64,000 bases of DNA. Source: Peribacillus sp044761985. Lineage in GTDB: Bacteria; Bacillota; Bacilli; Bacillales; DSM-1321. The translations under genes and the position numbers were made by a program. Each line of letters begins with the position of its first letter. The first letter of the stretch is position 1. The stretch lies in the NCBI RefSeq assembly GCF_044761985.1, contig NZ_JBIWDK010000005.1:62001-126000 (forward strand). Reading direction: 5' to 3'. The notes beneath the pieces were generated by a model. It was given only the letters and a program-made list of their open reading frames with translations, was not told the DNA's origin and did not search any database. Below, piece by piece: positions 16,284 through 26,365 of the stretch.

Positions 16284-18329
16284 TCAGTGAATCAATGCAT
16301 TGCAATCGACAATCAAGGCTACTTGGCCATCGCCTAAAATAGTAGCTCCAGATATGGCAAATGCAGTCGATAAATAATTACCTAATGACTTCAAGACGAT
16401 TTCAAGTTGCCCTATAAAGGAATCCACTACAAGTCCCGCCATTTTTTCGCCTTTCCTGACTATAACGATTGAAAGAAACTCTTCTTCTTCGTTTTGTACG
16501 GGCACTTCAAAAATGTCCTTTAGGAACAGGAGTGGCAGCACTTTTCCTCTAAAGTCGATCACTTGTTGATTATGGGCATTCATAATATCTTCTTTTCTTA
16601 TAATGGCTGTCTCTATAATAGAAGAAAGAGGGATTGCATATTTCTCCTGTTGAATTTCAACTAACATGACGGAAATGATAGATAACGTCAAAGGAAGTTG
16701 TATGAGAAAAATGGACCCTTCATTCTCCTTAGAGTCGATTGTTACCGATCCGCCCAGTGATTCTATTGTGTTCTTCACGACATCCAAACCTACGCCACGG
16801 CCAGATACATCCGAAATGGTATCGGCTGTGGAGAAACCTGAAGCGAAAATCAATTCATAAATTTGCTTATCCGATAGTGTTGCGGCGGTTTCCTTCGTTA
16901 GTATTCCATTGGAAAGGGCTTTACTTAAAACCCGTTCTTTATTAATACCAGCTCCATCATCTTCAATTTCAATGAACACATGGTTACCGCTATGATAGGC
17001 CTTTAATAGAATCTTCCCTACTTCATTTTTCCCCATAGAAAGACGCTTTTCAGGTGTCTCCACTCCATGATCCATCGCGTTTCTTAATAAATGAACGAGT
17101 GGGTCGCCAATTTCATCAATGACCGTTCGGTCCAATTCAGTTTCAGCGCCGATAATCTCTAAATCTACCTTTTTATTTAAATCCCTCGCTAATTGGCGTA
17201 CCATTTTCGGAAAACGGTTGAATACCGTTTCGACAGGAACCATGCGCATGTTCAACACAATCGTTTGCAAATCGCTTGTTACGCGGGACATTCTTTCCAC
17301 AGTTTCGTGCAGTTCCTGGTTATCCAAATCGCTTGAAATTTGATCTAACCTTCCTCTATCGATAACTAGTTCTTCAAATAAGTTCATTAATATATCTAGC
17401 CGCTCGATATTTACCCGAATGGTCTTGCTTGGAGCATGCTTGACCGTTTTTTTTGTTTCTTTAGCCTCATTGATTGAAGGTGACTGGTCCGTACCTTCCT
17501 GAGGCTTTTTATCGGCCGCTTTTTTTTCCTCTTTAATATTTGCAGCATGACGTAGTTCTTCCAGATTTAGGGCTGTTATTTCGACGACATCCACTTCTGA
17601 AACCTTCATGATTTTTTTCTTGGTCTCTTCAATCGATTCATTGGTCACCAATGTAACCGTGAATTTCTGATCAAATTGTTCTTCCTCCAAAAGTTCAGCG
17701 GGTGGATTCGATTTTATCACCTCACCTGACTTTTCAAGAACTTCAAACACCATAAACACTCTTGCAGCTTTTAAAAGGCAGTCGTCACGTAAGCTGATTG
17801 AAATTTCATAGCTTTTAAATCCTTGTTCCTTGGATTGCTGCAAAACAGTCATTTCGAATTCGTCATATTCGCCCATCGTTGCTTGTTCCATTGTTTCTAG
17901 AACGGGAGATGCTGCTGCCGTTTCATTAATTGTAGGGATAACCAGTGATTCACCTTTTTCGATTTGTTGCAATTTTCGCACCACGTTCGTCACATCACGT
18001 TTGCCATCTCCGCCTTCAGCAATCGACATGACAATTGCTTCTAGGTCATCCACCGCCAAGAATATTACGTCGAACAGTTCAGGAGTTAGGATAATTTTGC
18101 TGTTCCGGATCGCGTCTAGAACATTTTCCATTTTATGGGTCAAATTAGCTAAATCCTCATAGCCCATTGTAGCCGACATACCTTTTAAAGTATGTGCGGA
18201 ACGAAAAATCTCATTGACTATCGAAAGATCCTCCGGGTTCTTCTCAAGTACCAACAGCTGTTCACTACACGTTTGAAGATGTTCTTTACTTTCTTCAATA
18301 AATACCTCTAAATACTGATTCATATCCAT
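16284..18329 (-). CDS. cheA: Chemotaxis histidine kinase CheA
   Basis: Receptor-coupled kinase that phosphorylates CheY and CheB. 681 aa from the ATG at 18329 (MDMNQYLEVF). Domains in order are P1 HPt with phospho-accepting His46 (SAHTLKGMS), the P2 CheY-binding region, P3 dimerisation after KTIRVNIERLDILMNLFEEL, P4 ATPase with N box LLRNAMDHG, G1 DDGAGIN and G2 VSGRGVGLDVVKN, and P5 CheW-like at the C-terminus. A GGTGGAG ribosome-binding site supports this start. CheB lies immediately upstream, 20 bases away. Confidence 0.97.
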   Translation of the reverse strand: MDMNQYLEVFIEESKEHLQTCSEQLLVLEKNPEDLSIVNEIFRSAHTLKGMSATMGYEDLANLTHKMENVLDAIRNSKIILTPELFDVIFLAVDDLEAIVMSIAEGGDGKRDVTNVVRKLQQIEKGESLVIPTINETAAASPVLETMEQATMGEYDEFEMTVLQQSKEQGFKSYEISISLRDDCLLKAARVFMVFEVLEKSGEVIKSNPPAELLEEEQFDQKFTVTLVTNESIEETKKKIMKVSEVDVVEITALNLEELRHAANIKEEKKAADKKPQEGTDQSPSINEAKETKKTVKHAPSKTIRVNIERLDILMNLFEELVIDRGRLDQISSDLDNQELHETVERMSRVTSDLQTIVLNMRMVPVETVFNRFPKMVRQLARDLNKKVDLEIIGAETELDRTVIDEIGDPLVHLLRNAMDHGVETPEKRLSMGKNEVGKILLKAYHSGNHVFIEIEDDGAGINKERVLSKALSNGILTKETAATLSDKQIYELIFASGFSTADTISDVSGRGVGLDVVKNTIESLGGSVTIDSKENEGSIFLIQLPLTLSIISVMLVEIQQEKYAIPLSSIIETAIIRKEDIMNAHNQQVIDFRGKVLPLLFLKDIFEVPVQNEEEEFLSIVIVRKGEKMAGLVVDSFIGQLEIVLKSLGNYLSTAFAISGATILGDGQVALIVDCNALIH

Positions 18330-18349
18330 ACAATCTCCACCCCCGTATG

Positions 18350-19447
18350 TTAGCAATAGCCAATTATGGCTTTTGCTATTTTATCTACATCCTCTATGCT
18401 ATCTATTAAATTGGTAGCAATCGCCGCCTTTGGCATTCCAAAGACAATTGACGTCTCCTGTGACTCTGCTATTGCCTTTAAGGGACCAGTTCTTTTCAAC
18501 TTGGTAAGCCCGCTTGAACCATCCATACCCATTCCAGTCATGACAACAGCTATTTTTGCAAATTCCGCTATTTCACTTACTGATTCGAAAAGCACATCCA
18601 CCGAAGGACGGTGCCCATTTCGCTGCTCGGATTGATCCAATTCTACCGCAAGACTCAACCCAACTTTTTTCACTTTGAAATGGAATCCCCCCGGAGCGAT
18701 ATATGCTACTCCTTTTTGAATCAATTCCCCATCTTCCGCTTCCTTTACCCGTATCCTCGATAATGAATTGAGCCTATCGGCTAAGGATTTCGTGAAGCTG
18801 GGAGGCATATGCTGGACAATCAAAATAGGGGCATCGATATTTTCCGGGAGACCCGTCAATACTGTCTGCAAAGCCCTTGGTCCTCCTGTCGATGTACCAA
18901 TAACTACAATCTTTTTATTCCCATGGAACCATTTTTTCATATTATTATCAATATCGCTATTTTCTTTTGATTCTATTTTACTATATTTTTTCCAGTCTGA
19001 TGGGTTTCTTTCAACATTTATCGCATTTTTTTGTAGTTTGTGAACATTTGCAAGGCTGGCTGCCATAACTTTCTCACATAGTTCTTCCTTAATTTTATGC
19101 AAATCCAGTGAAATAGCCCCTGAAGGCTTAGCAATAAAGTCAATGGCGCCACTCTGCATGGCGATACACGTACTTTCCGTCCCTTCCTTCGTCGTGCTTG
19201 ATAGCATGACCACTGCTGTCGGACATTCTTCCATAATTCGGTTTAACGCTTCTAATCCATCCATAACCGGCATTTCAACATCCAAGGTGACGACATCCGG
19301 TTTCAACGATTTTATTTTTAATAAAGCATCTTTTCCGTTCCTGGCCGTCCCAATGATTTCCATTCTATTATCTTCTGCTAAAAGTTCAGAAATCAGCTTC
19401 CTCATAAACGCGGAATCATCCACTATCAACACTTTAACCTTTTCCAT
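18350..19447 (-). CDS. cheB: Chemoreceptor glutamate methylesterase CheB
   Basis: Response regulator-effector that removes methyl groups from receptors. 365 aa. The receiver domain has Asp10 and Asp11 (VLIVDDSAFMR) and phosphorylation site Asp56 (LDVEMPVMDG). The esterase domain carries Ser in GTSTGGPRAL, His in IVQHMPPSFT and Asp in MTGMGMDGSSG. The ATG at 19447 is used because the receiver begins immediately after it; a longer in-frame form reaches 19468. Its 5' end overlaps the flhG stop codon region in the longer form only. Confidence 0.95.
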   Translation of the reverse strand: MEKVKVLIVDDSAFMRKLISELLAEDNRMEIIGTARNGKDALLKIKSLKPDVVTLDVEMPVMDGLEALNRIMEECPTAVVMLSSTTKEGTESTCIAMQSGAIDFIAKPSGAISLDLHKIKEELCEKVMAASLANVHKLQKNAINVERNPSDWKKYSKIESKENSDIDNNMKKWFHGNKKIVVIGTSTGGPRALQTVLTGLPENIDAPILIVQHMPPSFTKSLADRLNSLSRIRVKEAEDGELIQKGVAYIAPGGFHFKVKKVGLSLAVELDQSEQRNGHRPSVDVLFESVSEIAEFAKIAVVMTGMGMDGSSGLTKLKRTGPLKAIAESQETSIVFGMPKAAIATNLIDSIEDVDKIAKAIIGYC

Positions 19448-19457
19448 ATAAGGAAAC

Positions 19458-20324
19458 CTACTTTCCAAGAAAATATCGTTTCATATTTTGCAGGAAATTA
19501 CTTTTTTGTATAATTGATTCTTCACCAAAGCCATGATTTACATATCTAGATCCAATCTCGATTAGAGATTTGGAAACAGCCGCATCAGGATAAGAAAGAA
19601 TAAAAGGAATTTGCTTGGAAACCGCTTTGGAAACGGATCTATCATCGGGGAGATATCCAAGTGCAACCATCTCCGCCCCAAGGAATTTCCTCAGAGCATT
19701 TTGAAGTCTGATCATCGTTTCTTTCCCTTCCTTTTTCGTGAACACCCTGTTGCAAACGAGAAAAAATGGAATCTCATCATTTACTGAATGAATGTATTTC
19801 ATCGTAGAGTAAGCATCCATCACAGAAGTCGGTTCTGGGGTTGTGATGATGATTAACTCATCCACACACAAAAGGAATTTTGCGGAGTCCTGTGTGATAC
19901 CGGCCCCCATATCAAACAATATATAATCATAACTCTCTAGGAGAGAACCAAATTCTTCAGTAAAACGTGCATATTTATCTTCATCTAAAGTAAAAAGGTG
20001 GGTCAGCCCCGTTCCACCTGTTATTACGGAAATTTGTTCCGGTCCTGTGGTCATGATCTCTTTCAAGCTTAGACCATCTTCAAAAAAATCAACGATGCTA
20101 TATGGAGAATGCTGCCCAAATAAGATATCTATATTACCCATTCCAATATCCATATCGAACAACAATACCTTTTTTCCCAGTTTCGACAAGGAGATGGCAA
20201 AGTTCAAAGAAAAGTTGGATTTACCGACTCCACCTTTTCCACTCAAGATGGCAAGTGTCTTGGCCATTGAATGGTTTTTTTGCAATTCCAGTCTCCTTCT
20301 TAGATTTTCAGCTTGATCTTTCAT
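19458..20324 (-). CDS. flhG: MinD-like ATPase FlhG (YlxH)
   Basis: ParA/MinD-family ATPase that with FlhF controls flagellar number and placement and helps C-ring assembly. 288 aa from the ATG at 20324. Deviant Walker A LSGKGGVGKSNFSLN near residue 28, LLFDMDIGMGNIDILFG next, and IITTPEPTSVMDAY later. The N-terminal 20 residues (QAENLRRRLE) match the short helix by which FlhG activates the FlhF GTPase in Bacillus. Overlaps the end of flhF by 17 bases. Confidence 0.94.
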   Translation of the reverse strand: MKDQAENLRRRLELQKNHSMAKTLAILSGKGGVGKSNFSLNFAISLSKLGKKVLLFDMDIGMGNIDILFGQHSPYSIVDFFEDGLSLKEIMTTGPEQISVITGGTGLTHLFTLDEDKYARFTEEFGSLLESYDYILFDMGAGITQDSAKFLLCVDELIIITTPEPTSVMDAYSTMKYIHSVNDEIPFFLVCNRVFTKKEGKETMIRLQNALRKFLGAEMVALGYLPDDRSVSKAVSKQIPFILSYPDAAVSKSLIEIGSRYVNHGFGEESIIQKSNFLQNMKRYFLGK

Positions 20325-21480
20325 AATCTTTAGCTCCAAGAACCATCTTTAATAAATTGGATGAAGTTGCTTTTTCAATATCATCTGGCACATTTTGTCC
20401 ATTTGTTATATAAGCTACCCCCAATTTATGAGTGTGAATAAAATTAAAGATTGAACCAAAAGTAGACGTTTCATCCGCTTTCGTAAAAATGATCTGCTTA
20501 ATCGGAATCGTCGTGAACTGTCGATAAATATCCTCCATGTCCTTTTGCTTCGAGGTCAATGAAAGCACTAAATACGTTTCCATCTCATCTGTGAAGTGGA
20601 TGATTTCCCCTAGGTCTTTAACATACTGCGGATTACGAAAATTCCTTCCAGCTGTATCGATAAAAACATAATCATAATGAGAAAAGCGTTCTGTGGCTTT
20701 TTTGAAATCTTCCAAGTTATAAGCCACTTCGATTGGAACGTTTAGAATCTTTGCATATGTCTTCAACTGATCGATAGCAGCTATCCTATACGTGTCGGTT
20801 GTAATGAAAGCTACCTTCTTATCATGCTTCAGCATGGTCTCTGCTGCTACCTTGGCTAAAGTTGTTGTCTTGCCAACACCTGTCGGACCTACAATATTAA
20901 TATATTTCTTCTGCAGGCCGGGCCTTCCATTCGGTACCTGATCCACTAGTTTACACAAAGATGCTTCTAGCCAGTTTTTAATTTCTTCATCAGTAGAATC
21001 CTCTTTAGTAGCAAACCATTTATCAAGGAGCTCGTCCATGATTTGTGAGCGGATAACTGTATTGACATCCTGTTCGATAAGATACTCATAAACCTGTTGT
21101 AATTTCTCCGGATAATGAGCGTGTGATGGGATTTGTATATTTCTTATCATCCCTTTTAACCCTTCAATTTCCTTTAACAGTTCAACATCTCCCCGGTTGA
21201 TTTGTTTTGATGCGACCGGTTCATTGATTTTCACTATAGAACTCTCAAGTGCCGGTTTTACAGGCAGCTTTTTCTCTTTTTGTTTAGTTACAGGTTGGGC
21301 GGGCTGTGAAACGGGATCGATGGCAGCCATGACTTCAATATTCCTTTTCTTGAACAATCCTAGAAAACCACCCGTGAATACCGCTTTCGAACTTAAAATG
21401 ACCGCTTCACTGCCTAACTCTTGTCGTATCTGCTTCATGGCTTCAGACATGGAAGGTGCCATATATTTCTTTACTCTCAA
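20308..21480 (-). CDS. flhF: SRP-type GTPase FlhF
   Basis: Homologue of Ffh/FtsY that marks the site of flagellum assembly at the membrane. 390 aa: basic N-terminal B domain with a variable linker (residues about 55-95), N domain, and G domain with GPTGVGKTT at 198-206, DTYRIAAIDQLKTYA, IDTAGR and FTKADET. The probable start is TTG at 21480, whose TG is shared with the TGA stop of flhA; GGGGTGGTG lies upstream. Followed by its partner flhG. Confidence 0.95.
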   Translation of the reverse strand: MRVKKYMAPSMSEAMKQIRQELGSEAVILSSKAVFTGGFLGLFKKRNIEVMAAIDPVSQPAQPVTKQKEKKLPVKPALESSIVKINEPVASKQINRGDVELLKEIEGLKGMIRNIQIPSHAHYPEKLQQVYEYLIEQDVNTVIRSQIMDELLDKWFATKEDSTDEEIKNWLEASLCKLVDQVPNGRPGLQKKYINIVGPTGVGKTTTLAKVAAETMLKHDKKVAFITTDTYRIAAIDQLKTYAKILNVPIEVAYNLEDFKKATERFSHYDYVFIDTAGRNFRNPQYVKDLGEIIHFTDEMETYLVLSLTSKQKDMEDIYRQFTTIPIKQIIFTKADETSTFGSIFNFIHTHKLGVAYITNGQNVPDDIEKATSSNLLKMVLGAKDYERSS

Positions 21481-23513
21481 TCAATATTCACCACCCCTAC
21501 ACTTTGTACTTCTACATTTGATTCGAGTTCATTGTATGAAAGAATCGGTACATTGGGAAAATAACGTTCTGTCAATTGTCGAGCGTACATACGTACAGCT
21601 GGGGAGCAAAGCACAATCGGTTGATGATCCATCAAAGTCAGCTCCTCCAATTTACTGGCAATCGCCTCTAGTATCGACTGGGATACAGTAGGATCGAGCG
21701 ATAAAAAGTTACCATGTTCAGTTTGTTGTACCGCATCTGCAATCGCCTTCTCCACTTTTCCCGATAAAGTGATGACTTTTATCCGGTTTTCTCCTGAAAT
21801 AAAGGAGTTCGTAATTTGCCTTGCTAAATTCTGCCTTACATATTCAGTGAGCAAATCGGTATCAGTAGATAACTTTCCATAATCAGCAAGCGTTTCAAAA
21901 ATGATTGGTAAGTTCCTTATCGAAACTTTTTCTTTCAATAGTTTTGCCAATACCTTTTGGACATCCCCAATCGATAATGGATTCGGGGTGACCTCCTCGA
22001 CGAGAATCGGCGATGTTTCTCGTAGATGATCGATTAATTGTTTCGTTTCCTGCCTGCCCAAAAGTTCATGAGCATTAGCTTTGATAACTTCCGTTAAATG
22101 CGTGGAAACCACACTTGGAGGATCCACCACGGTATAGCCCATCATTTCCGCATGCTCTTTCATGTCTTCCGTAATCCATTTAGCAGGCAGACCGAATGAC
22201 GGTTCAACCGTATCGATTCCTTCTATTGTATCGTCCTCTATGCCAGGACTCATGGCTAAATAGTGGTTCAAAAGTAATTCTCCGTTGGCAATTTCACTTC
22301 CCTTGATCTTCAAGCGATACTCATTAGGATTCAACTGGATATTATCCCGAATCCGAACCACCGGGATGATCAAACCCATTTCGATTGCCAGCTGTCTGCG
22401 AATCATGACAACCCGATCGAGAAGGTCTCCTCCCTGATTCGTATCGGCAAGGGGGATTAGTCCATAGCCAAACTCAAATTCAATGGGGTCGACACTCAAA
22501 AGGTTCACGACGCTTTCAGGACTTTTCATTTCGTCCGTTTCCAATACTTCTTCCATCTCCTGGATTTCATTTTCATCAGGTTGTGGTGTTTTGGAAATGA
22601 CATATCCACCCAGAACCAACAAAGCGGCAATCGGCATTGTGAATACATCCGATATGGGGGTGAATAATCCCAGGAGGAAAATTGTTGCCGCAGTCAAGTA
22701 CAGCATTTTAGGAAATTGAAATAACTGCTCAACGATATCCGCACCTAAATTTCCATTAGATGCCGCACGAGTCACGACAATCCCTGTAGCCGTTGAAATC
22801 AGTAATGCCGGCACTTGGCTGACGATTCCATCACCCACCGATAACATGGAAAAATGGACGGCTGATTCGCCAAAGCTCATGTCCAATTGCATGACACCGA
22901 TGATCATCCCAAAAATCAAGTTGATGATGACAATGATGATACCTGCAATGGCATCACCTTTTACGAACTTGCTCGCCCCGTCCATGGATCCATAGAAATC
23001 GGCTTCGTTGCTGATTTTTTCTCGCCTTGTGCGTGCTTCGCCTTCAGATATCATCCCAGCGTTCAAATCCGCGTCAATGGCCATCTGTTTCCCAGGCATC
23101 GCATCCAGCGTAAACCTTGCCGCAACTTCAGATACCCTTTCGGACCCTTTCGTGATGACAATGAAATTGATGATGACTAAGATTATAAATACCACTAAAC
23201 CGACAAGCACATTCCCTCCAACCACAAAGGAGCCAAAGGTTTCAACGACACCGCCAGCATCTCCATACGTCAAAATGGCACGAGTCGTGGACACATTCAA
23301 ACCGAGTCTGAATAGTGTTAATAATAAGAGCAGCGACGGAAAGATTGAAAACTCAAGCGGCTCTTTCATATTCATCGTAGTCAATAGAACCAACAGCGCA
23401 AGAGATATATTTAAAAGAAGTAAAATACTTAATAACCAAGTTGGTAATGGTATGACCAACATGGCGACAATCATGATGACACTCGATATAACAACCAAAT
23501 CTCTTGCTCGCAT
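21477..23513 (-). CDS. flhA: Flagellar export gate protein FlhA
   Basis: Large export-gate component of the flagellar type III secretion system. 678 aa: about eight membrane segments in the first 320 residues, the FHIPEP-type loop region (RFTLDAMPGKQMAIDADLNAG near 150), and a C-terminal cytoplasmic domain that binds chaperone-substrate complexes. Length and order agree with Bacillus FlhA. Begins 37 bases after flhB and overlaps flhF by 4 bases. Confidence 0.97.
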   Translation of the reverse strand: MRARDLVVISSVIMIVAMLVIPLPTWLLSILLLLNISLALLVLLTTMNMKEPLEFSIFPSLLLLLTLFRLGLNVSTTRAILTYGDAGGVVETFGSFVVGGNVLVGLVVFIILVIINFIVITKGSERVSEVAARFTLDAMPGKQMAIDADLNAGMISEGEARTRREKISNEADFYGSMDGASKFVKGDAIAGIIIVIINLIFGMIIGVMQLDMSFGESAVHFSMLSVGDGIVSQVPALLISTATGIVVTRAASNGNLGADIVEQLFQFPKMLYLTAATIFLLGLFTPISDVFTMPIAALLVLGGYVISKTPQPDENEIQEMEEVLETDEMKSPESVVNLLSVDPIEFEFGYGLIPLADTNQGGDLLDRVVMIRRQLAIEMGLIIPVVRIRDNIQLNPNEYRLKIKGSEIANGELLLNHYLAMSPGIEDDTIEGIDTVEPSFGLPAKWITEDMKEHAEMMGYTVVDPPSVVSTHLTEVIKANAHELLGRQETKQLIDHLRETSPILVEEVTPNPLSIGDVQKVLAKLLKEKVSIRNLPIIFETLADYGKLSTDTDLLTEYVRQNLARQITNSFISGENRIKVITLSGKVEKAIADAVQQTEHGNFLSLDPTVSQSILEAIASKLEELTLMDHQPIVLCSPAVRMYARQLTERYFPNVPILSYNELESNVEVQSVGVVNID

Positions 23514-23550
23514 GTTTTTCTCTCCTAACTAACAGGTAACAACCTACCTT

Positions 23551-24639
23551 TTAAAGCTTGCCTTTCGTTTTATATACAAAGGCCAGTATTTCAGCGACTG
23601 CCTTAAAAAACTCTTCCGGTATCGCTTGTCCCACTTCGGCTTGATCATATAACGATCTTGCCAAAGGCCGATTTTCCACCATGACGACATCATTTTCTTT
23701 TGCGATATATTTAATCTTCTGAGCAACAAAATCCACACCCTTCGCCACGACAAAGGGAGCTTCCGCTTCATTTTCATCATATTTTAGAGCAATGGCAAAA
23801 TGCGTGGGGTTTGTAATGACAACGTCCGCATTCGGCACTTCCTGCATCATTCTCTGGGCAGCCATCTGACGTTGCTTTTGCCTGATCTTAGATTTAATGA
23901 GCGGGTCGCCTTCAGAATTTTTATATTCATCCTTAATATCTTGCTTAGACATGCGGATGTTTTTTTCAAAGTCATATTTTTGATACATATAGTCCAATAG
24001 TGCAATGAACAATAAAGCCACGGCAGCATAATACCCTACTTTAATCGTAATATCCGCCAATGTTGCCATTGCATCTGCCACAGATATCTGTGATAAAATC
24101 ATGATCTCTTCCATACGGTTCCAAAGTACATAAAAAGCAACAAAACCAACAAATGATATTTTAAGAATGGATTTCAATAATTCAACAATTGCCCTCATGG
24201 AAAAAATTCGTTTAAACCCTTTAATGGGGTCCAGCTTTTCGAGCTTGAACTGAATTGATTCCGTAGAAAACATAAAACCGATTTGCATCACATTGGCCAA
24301 AATCCCTGCTACCACTGCTGCCAGAAAAACAGGACCCAGAACAAGTCCCATCTCTACAAGAATTTCGAGCAAAATGACTTGCATCCCCTCTTCACTGAAA
24401 TCAGCCATCGTGAAGTTCTGTAGGTATTTCTTCATAAGGGAGAGTAAATGATTGTACATATAGGGTCCCATCAACAGCAACACTGAGAATACAGTTATTA
24501 AATTAACTGAGGTGTTGACATCCTGGCTTTTGGCAACTTGCCCTTTTTTCTTTGAATCCTGACGTTTTTTTGGGGTTGCCTTTTCCGTTTTTTCACCGGC
24601 GAAAAACTGTAAATCCAGTTGTATCCATTCCATTGTCAT
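23551..24639 (-). CDS. flhB: Flagellar export switch protein FlhB
   Basis: Export-gate protein whose cytoplasmic domain cleaves itself and switches specificity from hook to filament subunits. 362 aa. N-terminal DLQFFAGEKTEKATPKKR, four membrane segments between about 45 and 215, and the autocleavage motif NPTH at residues 277-280 (Asn277/Pro278). The sequence after NPTH (FAIALKYDE) is mirrored by the stand-alone YlqH further right in this window. The ATG overlaps the fliR TGA by 4 bases. Confidence 0.97.
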   Translation of the reverse strand: MTMEWIQLDLQFFAGEKTEKATPKKRQDSKKKGQVAKSQDVNTSVNLITVFSVLLLMGPYMYNHLLSLMKKYLQNFTMADFSEEGMQVILLEILVEMGLVLGPVFLAAVVAGILANVMQIGFMFSTESIQFKLEKLDPIKGFKRIFSMRAIVELLKSILKISFVGFVAFYVLWNRMEEIMILSQISVADAMATLADITIKVGYYAAVALLFIALLDYMYQKYDFEKNIRMSKQDIKDEYKNSEGDPLIKSKIRQKQRQMAAQRMMQEVPNADVVITNPTHFAIALKYDENEAEAPFVVAKGVDFVAQKIKYIAKENDVVMVENRPLARSLYDQAEVGQAIPEEFFKAVAEILAFVYKTKGKL

Positions 24640-25412
24640 AAGCCCCCGATCAGCTGCATTAACTGACGCATCGTCAGGAGCATGAAGTTAAATAACTGTG
24701 ACACAACCGTCATCATCATTCCCATGACTATGATGACAATCGCTAAACCCACGATGATTTTCACAGGGATGCCGACAACAAAAACATTTAGTTGAGGAAC
24801 GGTCCTTGCTAGGATACCAAGCGTGACATCCACTAAAAATATGCTCCCCACTACTGGGATTGCCATTTGAAAGGCAATCATAAATGCTTTACTAAACGCC
24901 TTGGCCAAGTACTCAATTATTGTTTGGTCGCCGAACGGGACGAACAATTGGTCAATCGGGATAAATTGATAGCTATAAAAGATTCCATCCAGTAGTAAAT
25001 GATGACCATTGGTGCTTAATAGAAACAATAGGGCTATCGTGTATAAATATTGTCCCATCAAGGGACTTTGTGCTCCTGTTTGTGGATCGATGACATTTGC
25101 TATCGAAAAGCCCAGTTGAAAATCGATTAACCCACCGGCAATTTGGACCGCAGACAAGATCATATAAGCAGCAAACCCAATGAAAAGTCCTACAAGTGCT
25201 TCCTTCATGATCAATAAATAAAAAGTCACATCCAAATCCAGAACCGGGGCATCGATGGTATAGTACATGATCCAAGCCAGGAAAACCCCTAACCCGATTC
25301 TGTGCTGTATCGGAATTGATCGATACGAAAAAATCGGCATGGCCACGAAAAAGGTGGTAACCCTGACTACTATTAATAAAAAAGCAGGAAAGTAAGGGAA
25401 TATTTCCTCCAT
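24636..25412 (-). CDS. fliR: Flagellar export gate protein FliR
   Basis: Core membrane protein of the export gate, forming a spiral with FliP and FliQ. 258 aa, strongly hydrophobic with about six membrane stretches, including FFVAMPIFSYRSIPIQHRIG near residue 22 and the GGLIDFQLGFSIANVIDPQTGAQ-type loop. Starts 3 bases after fliQ and overlaps flhB by 4 bases. Confidence 0.95.
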   Translation of the reverse strand: MEEIFPYFPAFLLIVVRVTTFFVAMPIFSYRSIPIQHRIGLGVFLAWIMYYTIDAPVLDLDVTFYLLIMKEALVGLFIGFAAYMILSAVQIAGGLIDFQLGFSIANVIDPQTGAQSPLMGQYLYTIALLFLLSTNGHHLLLDGIFYSYQFIPIDQLFVPFGDQTIIEYLAKAFSKAFMIAFQMAIPVVGSIFLVDVTLGILARTVPQLNVFVVGIPVKIIVGLAIVIIVMGMMMTVVSQLFNFMLLTMRQLMQLIGGL

Positions 25413-25415
25413 GCC

Positions 25416-25685
25416 CTAACCTACAAATCGATTCAAATTACCGAATATATCATTGGCGTATGATAATAGATGACTGAGCATCCATGGGGCCAATAAAATA
25501 AGCGCCAATAAAACAGCCACAATTTTCGGAACGAAGGCCAATGTCTGCTCCTGAATCTGAGTGGTCGCCTGAAAGATACTTACTAATAACCCGACCACAA
25601 GAGCTATCAACATCAACGGACCCGCAATAATCAACACCATATAAATCCCTTTTTCTGCTACATCAATCACATAATCTGCACTCAT
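25416..25685 (-). CDS. fliQ: Flagellar export gate protein FliQ
   Basis: 89-aa, two-helix membrane protein of the export gate. First helix about residues 15-38 (MVLIIAGPLMLIALVVGLLV), polar FQATTQIQEQTLAFVPKI turn, second helix about 53-73. This is the normal family size. Located between fliP and fliR. Confidence 0.95.
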   Translation of the reverse strand: MSADYVIDVAEKGIYMVLIIAGPLMLIALVVGLLVSIFQATTQIQEQTLAFVPKIVAVLLALILLAPWMLSHLLSYANDIFGNLNRFVG

Positions 25686-25699
25686 CTTTTCTCACCTGC

Positions 25700-26365
25700 T
25701 TAAAAACTCTGTAATAACGACTTCACTACTAAATACCAACCATCAACAAGAATGAAGAGAAGGATCTTGAATGGGAGGGAAATCATGACCGGCGGTAACA
25801 TCATCATCCCCATTGACATCAGGACGCTGGCAATGACCATATCTATCACTAAAAATGGAATGAAAATCATGAATCCGATTTGAAAGGCCGTTTTAATTTC
25901 ACTGATTGCAAATGCTGGAACAAAGGCAGTCAAGGGGATATCCTGTATCGTTTTTGGCTGTTCTACCTGGGCATAGTCAAGAAATAAGGCCAGGTCTTTC
26001 TGTCTCGTATGAGCGCTCATAAATTCCTTAAAAGGAATCGCTGCTTGCTCATACGCCTCTTCCAAATCAATTTCTTCATTAAATAAAGGAGTCAATGCCT
26101 TCTCATTCACTTCCTGGAAAGTGGGAGCCATGATGAAAAAAGTCATGAAAAGAGCCAAGCCGACCAGTACCTGGTTCGGCGGCATCTGTTGCGTCGCCAG
26201 CGAAGTCCTCACAAAACTGAGTACGATGATGATCCTCGTAAAACACGTCATTAAAATCAATATGCTCGGAGCAAGAGATAAAACGGTTAGCAAAAGAACT
26301 AACTTGACGGAAGTAGAGACGCTAGTGGGATCACTGTTGTTAAAGAACTCCATGAACTCATTCAT
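25700..26365 (-). CDS. fliP: Flagellar export gate protein FliP
   Basis: Pore-forming export gate subunit. 221 aa with the family signature FTRIIIVLSFVRTSLATQQM near residue 43, then PPNQVLVGLALFMTFFIMAP, a periplasmic loop and two C-terminal membrane segments ending MLPPVMISLPFKI. The amino end overlaps fliO by 4 bases. Confidence 0.96.
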   Translation of the reverse strand: MNEFMEFFNNSDPTSVSTSVKLVLLLTVLSLAPSILILMTCFTRIIIVLSFVRTSLATQQMPPNQVLVGLALFMTFFIMAPTFQEVNEKALTPLFNEEIDLEEAYEQAAIPFKEFMSAHTRQKDLALFLDYAQVEQPKTIQDIPLTAFVPAFAISEIKTAFQIGFMIFIPFLVIDMVIASVLMSMGMMMLPPVMISLPFKILLFILVDGWYLVVKSLLQSF